A stretch of 64,000 nt of DNA from Cocleimonas flava (lineage in GTDB: Bacteria; Pseudomonadota; Gammaproteobacteria; Thiotrichales; Thiotrichaceae), in contig NZ_SMFQ01000002.1 of the NCBI RefSeq assembly GCF_004339015.1, positions 435,351 through 499,350 of the forward strand, given 5' to 3'. Made by a program: the position numbers and the translations under genes. How positions within the stretch are numbered: position 1 is the first letter of the stretch; every line of letters begins with the position of its first letter. This document shows, in pieces, positions 27,576 through 35,892 of this stretch. The notes beneath the pieces were generated by a model. The model had not been told where the DNA came from. It did no database searches and worked only from the letters and a program-made list of their open reading frames with translations.

Positions 27576-28703
27576 ATGTACGGAGAAATAAACACCAGCA
27601 AAAGCCTTCTGGCTTCATTTAAAATGTCAGAAGTCGCTATGCGATATAACCAGTTTGTTTCCCGGGCTTATAACTTATCCAAATCTCTAGGTTTTACACC
27701 TGGCAAAATCATGCCGTCACGCGCTTTTTGTTCGGATGAAAGTCAGGGGTATCCAATTATTCTGATAGCGAAAAATTTTGGTGTTTTTCCGTTTGATCAT
27801 GGTCAGGTTGGCGCTGTTATTTCTACTGACCGACATGGTCCACACGCCCACCATGGTAAAGATTTAGTCATTATCCATGCCAGCCATGTTGGCTATGATC
27901 CAGAATCAGGGACCTTTGGGGTCTATCGTCGCCTTCAAACCGACAACCATGAAGAATCTACGAGCTGCGGAAAAGTATGCGCATCATTAGACTGGTATTC
28001 TAAAGAGTTTGAATTTGCCAGCACCAACATCTTATTGTCAAAAGAAGGGGATGAAAACCTCATCACTATCGACAACCGACTTTTGAACAGTGAACGCGAA
28101 CAAGGCTTGATGTTAAAACTGGATACACTTATCGAAAAATCTGAATCTGGGCAAATTAATGCCATAAAAAGCCTCAGCACGTCCAAAGTCTTTCCTGCAT
28201 CCGCACAGCTAATAGAATCTATTGGCAATGACTTTTGCCCAAATAATAAACCGATGGAAATTGGTAAGTATTTAAGCCCTGACTCATTTAGTTTCAGAAG
28301 ACAATCGAATGACCATTTGGAAAATAACCTGATTAATGCGATGCCTTATATCGTTACGTCTAAGTGGCCTGCACTGAAAGCCGCCCAGGTAAATACCCAA
28401 GTCGAATTCGATAATGCCTTTCGTAGCGTAGTGCAGGAGCCAGAGTATCAGGGTAAACGCTTATTATTTATTTCTGGTTTGAATGTGGATATTTCTCCAC
28501 AAAAGGGACAGCTGTTTCCGTTAACTAAATTCATACCTTGGGCTGCCTACCATCAAACTACTGATGGCAAACATGAAACATGGGAACAGGCTGAACTATA
28601 TGATCGTTTGAAGTCACAATCGACCGAAAACCCCGATGAGGTTGACCTTGAAGAGGCAATCAAGATCATGGGATCTGTTGAAGAAATAAAACTGCCATTT
28701 TAA
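27576..28703 (+). CDS. LCIB/theta-carbonic-anhydrase-like protein
   Basis: A 375-residue soluble protein. I recognise the limiting-CO2-inducible protein B fold by segment order: YPIILIAKNFGVFPFDHGQVGA, then LVIIHASHVGYD, then ESTSCGKVCASL. The expected zinc ligands are Cys52 (AFCSDES), His104 and Cys131. Known LCIB carbonic anhydrases have Cys-x-Asp-x-Arg at the first site; here it is Cys52-Ser-Asp54-Glu-Ser56, so the catalytic arginine seems replaced. It may be inactive as a carbonic anhydrase or bind another ligand. The last 150 residues are not recognised. It is monocistronic, with dispersed 13-mers on both sides. Confidence 0.65.
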   Translation: MYGEINTSKSLLASFKMSEVAMRYNQFVSRAYNLSKSLGFTPGKIMPSRAFCSDESQGYPIILIAKNFGVFPFDHGQVGAVISTDRHGPHAHHGKDLVIIHASHVGYDPESGTFGVYRRLQTDNHEESTSCGKVCASLDWYSKEFEFASTNILLSKEGDENLITIDNRLLNSEREQGLMLKLDTLIEKSESGQINAIKSLSTSKVFPASAQLIESIGNDFCPNNKPMEIGKYLSPDSFSFRRQSNDHLENNLINAMPYIVTSKWPALKAAQVNTQVEFDNAFRSVVQEPEYQGKRLLFISGLNVDISPQKGQLFPLTKFIPWAAYHQTTDGKHETWEQAELYDRLKSQSTENPDEVDLEEAIKIMGSVEEIKLPF

Positions 28704-28715
28704 AAATGGTTTTTA

Positions 28716-28728
28716 CACCCCCCTACTT
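28716..28728 (-). repeat. Dispersed 13-mer AAGTAGGGGGGTG, copy after the LCIB-like gene
   Basis: Exact core on the minus strand, 12 bp past the stop, with GCCCC spacer and six A residues on the far side (28737-28742 read in reverse). Confidence 0.9.
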
Positions 28729-28827
28729 TGGGGCAGTTTTTTAACATAGCGCTTTATTAATTATTCTTTTATTAGTGCTCTTCACTTATAGCTCATTAGT
28801 TACTGTTCAATATTTACTGTTCATTAT

Positions 28828-30369
28828 TTACTGATCGTCTACAGTAAATAACCCTTGGATATTATTACTGGGATCAGCATCTTCTGATAAGCCAAAAGCA
28901 CCGAGAATAGCTTCGGCATTGTCACCAATAAAGTCACCAGCAATAAAGCCACTCGCATCTCGCGGAGGGCTCGCTGTGTTAGGGTCCGAATCTATGACAC
29001 TGGCGCCATTCATTTGAAGGTCAAGATCACCCGAAGTAATCTGCCCTTCGAATACAGCGACCCACGTCTCATTCGGTGTATTGGCAGATAATGCGCCATT
29101 GCTTACCGCGCCTGACTCGAAATTCACATCCATTTGCACTTGCAGATTACTAGCGGCTCCCGCTGTGGCACTTAATAGACTATTCGAGACATTATCATAG
29201 CGATTAAAAGCTCCTGTTCTGGCGCTGACAACATCGGGATCAGTCGCTTCATAGGTCGCCCAAAGGAGGCCTCTATTACTTGAATCATCGACATTTCTAC
29301 TTGCCAACGTAGAATTAAACTCGCCCCAATATCCCCAGCTCACCGCATAACCACCGACGGATTGTTCGTAATTTTGTACGGCACTTCCTGCTGCATTATC
29401 GAGCACATTCAAACCCACATTAAAAGTTGGTGTTGCCGTGTTTAATTCTGATGCCGAAACATCCAGCTCTGTTGAAGGTCGCGTTTGGTCAATCGCAAAA
29501 GCACTTACCTCGTAAGTCACTTCAGGGGGAGGAACAACTGGTGGCGTGGTTGGCGGCGTTACTGGAGGCTCAACGGGTGGTGTTACAGGCGGAGTAGCCG
29601 GAGGTGTAACTGGCGGTTGACTATTGCTTATCACTTCAATGCTAGGATCCAATAGAACAGGTCTAGCCAACAGCTCCTTACCCGTCACGTAATTCGCATC
29701 TAATACATTATTAGCCGCAGGTATTTTAATGTTTGAGCTGTGTCCATCTCTAAATACATCGGGAACTTCATCTAAGCCGGTACATTTTCCCAAGCGATCA
29801 ATAAAGATAAACATGAAAGGCTTGGAACGCCCTAATAATATATTGCAACCACTACGTAAACGCGCACGCAAATGGATGACGCCTTCCCAGACCGCAACAT
29901 ACATACCATTAGAGACAATTTCTACCTCGTAATCCGTGCCGCGAATACCAATGGTCGCCAGAGGTGTTCTGAGTTCATAGGCTTTTTTATTACCTTTACC
30001 AATGGCTCCGGTGATTGTTCTTAAACCACCCGACAACAGTTCCAGTAACGCAGAGTTGCTAGTCTCACCTTCAACAAACTGGTATTTTTTAATTTGTAAT
30101 ACTGAGTTTTCCTGGAGAGAAATTAACGCCTGATCAATCATTCTAAACTGCGCGCGACCGTCTTTACCCACTCGAATTTCATCTTTCTCATAAATATTCG
30201 AACGACGTTTTAACGTAATGTTTTTCCCATCGCGTTGCCCGATGACTTCTCCACGGGTCAAGAGCGTTTTACCCGCTTCTTTTTCTGCCGCCAAGACCTT
30301 GGTATTTGCGAATGCCGATAAAACAATCAGACAAACAGAAAATACAATTGTTTTATTAATCCCAGTCAT
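28828..30369 (-). CDS. FecR-domain periplasmic protein
   Basis: A 513-residue secreted protein. A signal peptide (residues 1-27, ending VLA) is followed by a FecR domain at about 40-170 (FRMIDQALISLQENSVLQI, then ELRTPLATIGIRGTDYEV). A region of uncertain fold comes next, then a Pro-rich linker of repeated PPVTPP units around residues 250-285, and a C-terminal domain ending in VDDQ. FecR domains sit in the periplasm and often work with surface structures. It is the last gene of the operon with the TPR-barrel protein (14-bp overlap) and the large lipoprotein. Confidence 0.82.
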   Translation of the reverse strand: MTGINKTIVFSVCLIVLSAFANTKVLAAEKEAGKTLLTRGEVIGQRDGKNITLKRRSNIYEKDEIRVGKDGRAQFRMIDQALISLQENSVLQIKKYQFVEGETSNSALLELLSGGLRTITGAIGKGNKKAYELRTPLATIGIRGTDYEVEIVSNGMYVAVWEGVIHLRARLRSGCNILLGRSKPFMFIFIDRLGKCTGLDEVPDVFRDGHSSNIKIPAANNVLDANYVTGKELLARPVLLDPSIEVISNSQPPVTPPATPPVTPPVEPPVTPPTTPPVVPPPEVTYEVSAFAIDQTRPSTELDVSASELNTATPTFNVGLNVLDNAAGSAVQNYEQSVGGYAVSWGYWGEFNSTLASRNVDDSSNRGLLWATYEATDPDVVSARTGAFNRYDNVSNSLLSATAGAASNLQVQMDVNFESGAVSNGALSANTPNETWVAVFEGQITSGDLDLQMNGASVIDSDPNTASPPRDASGFIAGDFIGDNAEAILGAFGLSEDADPSNNIQGLFTVDDQ

Positions 30370-31681
30370 AGCGAATACCTACTTTTACTTCGTTTCTTTT
30401 TGCATCGTATAGATCCAGATTACTTTGATTATTGATGTGTCTTGCCTGCGCAACAAACGCGAGCTCATCATTAAAGCGATGCTCATGACCCACTTTAAAG
30501 ATGAATCGATCATCGCTGCGTTTATTATCGTAAATCGCATAAGCTTGCTGATGTTTGTAATGGCGATAATCGAGCCCCAGGTAGGTTCTATCTTTCTTAT
30601 TCCACTCTTTGACTGCCCAATACCCTATTCCACTAATATTTCGGCTGTATTGTTTACCTTCGGACTTGTCTGGCCACTCCTTACCCAAATAAAGATTCAA
30701 CTGATGTTGCGTGTCACCAACTTGTTTATCAATCCGGCCTGAAACTATTGCTCTACTTCTATCGCTGAGCGTAACCTTTTTGTTGTCATACTTTTCGATA
30801 CTCAGTTTAAGGCTCCCTACCTGAGAGGAGCCTATGGATTTTCGAGCAATAGCATCAACACCAATAGTATTTGAATACAACTCCCCACCTAGCATCACAG
30901 GGCGCGTTCTGCCCACTAATTGATATTGTTTTTTCGCATGGTTAAAGGTGATACCCGTGCGCAAATCCAAATCAGTTACATTGAAATCAGAATTTTTAAA
31001 ATACTCTCGGTGAGTTGCATTCGCCGTAAAAAACGTACTTTTCACTTTATTCTTCAAGGTGCGATGTTTGAATTGGAACTTTCCCTCCGCAAAACCACTG
31101 CCCTGCTTCACCGAAGAATCATTCAACGTCACCACCCCAAAATCAGGAAGATCAATCTCAGCATTATCGTAGCCAAAATTGATATTATCATCGTAACCAA
31201 ATGACAATGACGCGAGGCTCTTAGTGACAGAACGCTGTGTGATTCTATCTCCTTTTTTCTCTAATTCTGCCAGATAAGCCTGTACTTTTTTTCTCACAAC
31301 AGGCGGGGGATTTAAATTCAAAACATCATTGAATTCTTTTTTTGCGGCGAATGAGTTATTAAGGCTTAAGTATGCGCGAGCAAGCTCTAAGCGAGGACGA
31401 ATAACATTTGGACTATTGACTGTTACACGATCCAAAGCAAAAACAGCTTCGTTATAATTCCCTGATTGCAAGGCGGAGAACCCGTAAAGATAATCAAAAC
31501 GTGGGTCGCCTTCGTTTTGTGAACGGATTTTTGAAGCATACTGAAACGCAAGTGAATACTTTTTCTCCTTAACGAGTTTTTCTAGTTTTGGATAATCATT
31601 AGCACTTGCAAATGTAATTGATGCCATCAGCAAACTTACATAAAGAAGAAGAGTCCATTGTGAAACTAATTTGATCATCAA
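30356..31681 (-). CDS. TPR plus outer-membrane beta-barrel protein
   Basis: A 441-residue exported protein with a signal peptide (residues 1-27). TPR-like helices cover about 30-145 (FDYLYGFSALQSGNYNEAVFALDRV, then RLELARAYLSLNNSFAAKKEF). The remainder is made of alternating-residue beta strands typical of a barrel, ending KVGIRYDWD. This order resembles the DUF560/Slam family that displays lipoproteins on the cell surface. A large lipoprotein is encoded 10 bp upstream, so it is a natural candidate client; that is inference. It overlaps the fecR-domain gene. Confidence 0.72.
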   Translation of the reverse strand: MMIKLVSQWTLLLYVSLLMASITFASANDYPKLEKLVKEKKYSLAFQYASKIRSQNEGDPRFDYLYGFSALQSGNYNEAVFALDRVTVNSPNVIRPRLELARAYLSLNNSFAAKKEFNDVLNLNPPPVVRKKVQAYLAELEKKGDRITQRSVTKSLASLSFGYDDNINFGYDNAEIDLPDFGVVTLNDSSVKQGSGFAEGKFQFKHRTLKNKVKSTFFTANATHREYFKNSDFNVTDLDLRTGITFNHAKKQYQLVGRTRPVMLGGELYSNTIGVDAIARKSIGSSQVGSLKLSIEKYDNKKVTLSDRSRAIVSGRIDKQVGDTQHQLNLYLGKEWPDKSEGKQYSRNISGIGYWAVKEWNKKDRTYLGLDYRHYKHQQAYAIYDNKRSDDRFIFKVGHEHRFNDELAFVAQARHINNQSNLDLYDAKRNEVKVGIRYDWD

Positions 31682-31691
31682 TACTTCCTAA

Positions 31692-34600
31692 TTAATTATC
31701 AGTAACGGTAAAGGTCGCAATCTCAGATTCATTCCCATGTTCATCTACAACTATATATCTTAAGGTTCCCGAAGATGTTGCAGATCCACTGGGATTGCTA
31801 ATATAAATTGACCAACCGGACGAAGTACTTCTTGCAAAACTAAATGTTAATCCACTCAAGGTTTCATCGACTTTCCGTAGCTCATAATAATCATCTTCTG
31901 GGTCTGTAATAGTAAAACCATTATCTTCTAAATTGAACGCTTCAAAGGTCCTCAGAGAATTCCAGGAAATTTCGCTATTTTTAATACTAAAAGTCAAAGG
32001 ATCAATTGAGGGCTTTTCATTTCCGCTTGGTATTGGGGCAGGTTTAAGTACGACTTCAACTGGATCAGATTCTGCACCGTAGTGATCAATAGCGATAAAT
32101 TTAAATGAATACGTTTCATTTGAAACAGGATATTTAGGGGTATACACCACGTATCCTGATCCTGGCATATAGCTTTCAACATCACTTAAAACCCCTACAT
32201 CCACATCAACTGGTTTCTCAACAATCCTGTATGTTAACGCTTTAATATCTCCATCAGGATCTTCAGCATAAAAATCTATGGTTTCACTGTATCCTAAACG
32301 ACTGACTTCAATTTCAAGGTTATTCGTTTTTGCGATTGGTTTTTGATTAGGGATTGTTGTTCCGATGGGCACTATATCAATCTTAACTATGTCAGATTCA
32401 TTTGCAGTATTGTCATAACCAGAGTCCGTCACCTGAAGTTTAAAGTATAAAGACAACACCCCACTACTAACCTGTGGCGCCACAAAAGAAGGTTGATCAG
32501 TGGTTGGGTTGATTAGATTTACTTTATCAGGATTACTTGTACTTACTGGATTCCCTGAAGAGTCCACTTGCTCCCAACTGTATTCTGTATATGGGAAGAA
32601 CTCTTGGCAATTACCGCCTGGGTCTTCAGAACCATATAATTTTACAGAATCCGTACCTGAGAGTTCTTGCCTATCAACACCAGCATTTGCAATCAAATAA
32701 CAAGCATGAACAACTGTAAATACCACAGTATCTTCGAGCGAATCATAACCATCGTTGTCTTGAACGATCAATCCAAATTTGAGCTCTTTCTTTTCATCTT
32801 TGGCAACTGTTGGAGCATCAAAATTTATACTTCTACCATTAGTGGAAGTAACATTAATTAGTACCGGCTCTCCCTCTAACTGTCTCCAAACATACTTTAC
32901 AACATCTCCATCAATATCATACCCACTGCCAGATGTGTAGTGGGTTTCCCCACCATTTATCATCGTATCACCTCGAGCATCTGCAACAGGAACCTTTGGA
33001 TCTGGAAGATTTAATGTCACCGTTGCAATTTCAGAAACAGCCCCATGAATATCTGTAACTCGATATTCAAATTGGTCGATAGCACCTATATCACTCGGTA
33101 TTGACCAACCATTGGCATAATAATCAGCAAATTTCTCATCAGATTGTGCCCCATACAAGTCTAATTCACCCTTACTTGGCGCTGATACAATCTCATAAAT
33201 GAGCGAGTCAGTCTCTCCGGTATCTGCATCAAAACCTCTAAGCTCTATATCATTATAATTACCAGGTATTATAATTATTTCGAAAGACTCCGCTGTCGGT
33301 TTGGTATTAATAGAGGCTGGCTCAACAGTTACAACCACTGAAGAAACTTTAGAAGCAAATGATTTTTTATCTCTAACGATTAAGTTAAAAGTGAATGTTT
33401 CGGTTGTAGAAATTCCTGTTGGAGCGTCAAAAGTGGGATCTTCTGAGCTAGCATCATCCAATACAATGCCCACAGGACTAGTCCAGCTATAAGTCACATC
33501 AGCGCCATCTTCAGTATCAGACCCGGTTCCGTTTAATCGTACCTGTGAGCCGGCATTGACTGTTTGAGCGCTTCCTGCATCAGCTACAGGACGATCATTC
33601 ACGTTAATTGTTACTGTCGCTGGTAGTGAGTTATCTTTGCCATCAAATACTTTATACGTAAAAGTATCCACGCCAAAAAAGTCATCGTCAGATGTATATT
33701 CATAAGTAGCGGTACTTCCTACACCTGTAACATCAATAACTCCACCAGCTGGGTTTGTTCGTTCAACAATTGTCAAAGTATCACCCACATCATCATCCGT
33801 ACCGCCCATTCCATCAAGAAGTATTGTTTCTCCCTGATTGACATCAACGCCAAATGAATTGGCAACGGGTATTTTATTGAGCGCACCAACGTTAATTGAG
33901 ACAAGTGCTGGATCTGAATATAATAAACCATCATTGACTGTAAAGTTAAATTCATCATATCCTGTAAATGATGAATTTGGTGTATAAATTATATCGGGAG
34001 GCGTACCTGATAAAGAGCCATTTTCAGGATCTATTGAGTCATAACTATAGTTTAAAGAAGTATCATCATTATCAACATCACTGCCGGTTAACGTAATATT
34101 GATCGGCTCTCCTTCCTGAGTCGAGATTGATTGTGGATCAGCAATCGGAGCATCATTGATTGCTGTTACTTCGATATCTATTGTTGCAACATTAGAGCTT
34201 TCAAACCCATCATTAACCAAAAATGTAAAACTATCAGAACCAAAATAATCTGTGGTTGGTGTATACACCACATTAGGCAAGGCAGAACCTAAATCTGGGT
34301 CTAGTTCTATTATTCCATTGGTAGTAGAAAGTGGTGTATTTAAATTAAATACGATTGGATCACCATCCTCATCACTTCCCGTTAATGTGATTTTTAACGG
34401 CACATCTTCATCTGTTGTTAATTGCTGAGGCTCTACAAGTGGGGGAGTGTTATCTATCGGCGGTTTTTTAACAATAACTTTCACGACGCCTGTATGCGTC
34501 AGTTTTGCCTCATCGGTCACGACTAAAGCATAAAGCAATGCGATCTCTTGATTCGGCGCGGCTAAAACTTCTGCCTCGCTTGGGACTGTAATGGTGGGAC

Positions 34601-35651
34601 TTGAGTCAAATCTATCACTGACAGGAACAGGGTATTGCGTTTGCTGATCGACTCGAAACCAGGTGAAATTGATTATGTTACCGCTATCGTGACTACCGCT
34701 ACCATCAAGAACAATTGTCTCGCCGGGTGATGCAAATAATTCGGCAGGCACATTCGCTACAGGACGCGAAGCCAATGGAAAGTCGCGAGGCAAGCTACTA
34801 ACAGATACAACATCGATAGCCTGCTTTTCCTGTAAACGCTTTGCGTATTTTTTCGCATGCGCGATGGGGTTATCTCTAATTACCGCTTGCATGCGCAAGA
34901 ACCACTGATCACCGTCAGCAGACAAGTTTCCGTCATTGGAAAAATCATCGCCTATCTCATCAATCATCGATTGTGGGTCAACGTCATGTGTACGGGCAAC
35001 TTCCATTAGTGCACCTGACAATAAAAGCAACATGGCACTATTGCTTTCGTCATCAGAACTAGAAAAATCCAAAGAATGAATTTGCTCTATTCCGAATACC
35101 TTCACAAGCTCGTCATTCGCCTGCTTGTGTGATTGGTTAAAACTTTTACCTTCTGCCATTAACTTCTGAGTTCTCTGGGCTTGCCAGTGTGTAAGCATAT
35201 TGACTGAATTTAAGTTTGATTCATTATCGGTACTTTGAGTGATTGCTGTTAATGAAATCGGAGTTTCTGACTCTGTCCCTGAAGATTCATCAAAGACTTT
35301 TCCTTTGGCCTGCAAATAAAGGTTTACAGGCGAAGTAGTATCCCACTCAGCCGGAAGTTCGAAGGTGAACTCACCATTATTAGCGCTTACCTTTGCAGAG
35401 ATCGTATCACCTGTCGGCTGACCGACAGAATCCAGTCTGGATATTTCAACTGGCGTATTGATCGAGAATGGACCTTTTTGGGCGACCCCCGTTGCTATCT
35501 TTGTCGCCTGTTGAATAGTGTTTGAAGAGGAAGAGGAAGAGGAAGAGGAAGACGTTGAAGAGCCGCCACCGCAAGATGACAATAGCGATAGAACAAACGA
35601 TAGCATTAGCAGCTTAATCATTTTTGAGCAGCTAATACAGATTCCTTTCAC
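31692..35651 (-). CDS. Large surface lipoprotein with PKD and cadherin-like repeats
   Basis: A product of up to 1319 residues. The likely start is the ATG at 35621, giving a lipoprotein signal with lipobox LSSC followed by GGG and a serine run coded by a GAAGAG hexamer repeat. A carbohydrate-binding-like domain and a helical region follow (about 55-290). Tandem Ig-like/cadherin-like units of about 95 residues come next, recognisable by VYTPTTDYFGSDSFTFLVNDG and IIYTPNSSFTGYDEFNFTVNDG, interspersed with PKD/REJ units (IVLDGSGSHDSG, VRLNGTGSDTEDG). It is probably a surface adhesin or matrix protein. It is first in the operon with the TPR-barrel and FecR genes. Confidence 0.82.
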   Translation of the reverse strand: MKGICISCSKMIKLLMLSFVLSLLSSCGGGSSTSSSSSSSSSSNTIQQATKIATGVAQKGPFSINTPVEISRLDSVGQPTGDTISAKVSANNGEFTFELPAEWDTTSPVNLYLQAKGKVFDESSGTESETPISLTAITQSTDNESNLNSVNMLTHWQAQRTQKLMAEGKSFNQSHKQANDELVKVFGIEQIHSLDFSSSDDESNSAMLLLLSGALMEVARTHDVDPQSMIDEIGDDFSNDGNLSADGDQWFLRMQAVIRDNPIAHAKKYAKRLQEKQAIDVVSVSSLPRDFPLASRPVANVPAELFASPGETIVLDGSGSHDSGNIINFTWFRVDQQTQYPVPVSDRFDSSPTITVPSEAEVLAAPNQEIALLYALVVTDEAKLTHTGVVKVIVKKPPIDNTPPLVEPQQLTTDEDVPLKITLTGSDEDGDPIVFNLNTPLSTTNGIIELDPDLGSALPNVVYTPTTDYFGSDSFTFLVNDGFESSNVATIDIEVTAINDAPIADPQSISTQEGEPINITLTGSDVDNDDTSLNYSYDSIDPENGSLSGTPPDIIYTPNSSFTGYDEFNFTVNDGLLYSDPALVSINVGALNKIPVANSFGVDVNQGETILLDGMGGTDDDVGDTLTIVERTNPAGGVIDVTGVGSTATYEYTSDDDFFGVDTFTYKVFDGKDNSLPATVTINVNDRPVADAGSAQTVNAGSQVRLNGTGSDTEDGADVTYSWTSPVGIVLDDASSEDPTFDAPTGISTTETFTFNLIVRDKKSFASKVSSVVVTVEPASINTKPTAESFEIIIIPGNYNDIELRGFDADTGETDSLIYEIVSAPSKGELDLYGAQSDEKFADYYANGWSIPSDIGAIDQFEYRVTDIHGAVSEIATVTLNLPDPKVPVADARGDTMINGGETHYTSGSGYDIDGDVVKYVWRQLEGEPVLINVTSTNGRSINFDAPTVAKDEKKELKFGLIVQDNDGYDSLEDTVVFTVVHACYLIANAGVDRQELSGTDSVKLYGSEDPGGNCQEFFPYTEYSWEQVDSSGNPVSTSNPDKVNLINPTTDQPSFVAPQVSSGVLSLYFKLQVTDSGYDNTANESDIVKIDIVPIGTTIPNQKPIAKTNNLEIEVSRLGYSETIDFYAEDPDGDIKALTYRIVEKPVDVDVGVLSDVESYMPGSGYVVYTPKYPVSNETYSFKFIAIDHYGAESDPVEVVLKPAPIPSGNEKPSIDPLTFSIKNSEISWNSLRTFEAFNLEDNGFTITDPEDDYYELRKVDETLSGLTFSFARSTSSGWSIYISNPSGSATSSGTLRYIVVDEHGNESEIATFTVTDN
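35524..35553. repeat. GAAGAG hexamer tandem repeat coding a serine run
   Basis: Four GAAGAG units and one GAAGAC form a 30-bp microsatellite in the lipoprotein gene just after the lipobox. Gain or loss of units would stay in frame and change only the linker length. Confidence 0.85.
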
Positions 35652-35892
35652 AACTCCCTCTCAATACGTTTGTTATATTCCATCACAATAAACTATAGTC
35701 CAAATTATAATTGTTGGTAATTTCAGTGTTTTCCATCACACTGGCAGCATAAAAACGCAACTGCTTTCCACACTGACTTACTGATGCTAACCTGTTGATA
35801 ATAGAAAAAAGGGTAATTTTTCACATTTTAGGGTTAATTCACTATTATTTAGTTAACTACTTCTTTGTCATATAATTTTCGAGGGTAATAAG

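Noticed and set aside
34436-34448. AAGTGGGGGAGTG in the large lipoprotein gene as a motif copy
   Set aside because: Two mismatches in a simple G-rich word and no A-tract or GCC spacer; too weak to list as a feature.
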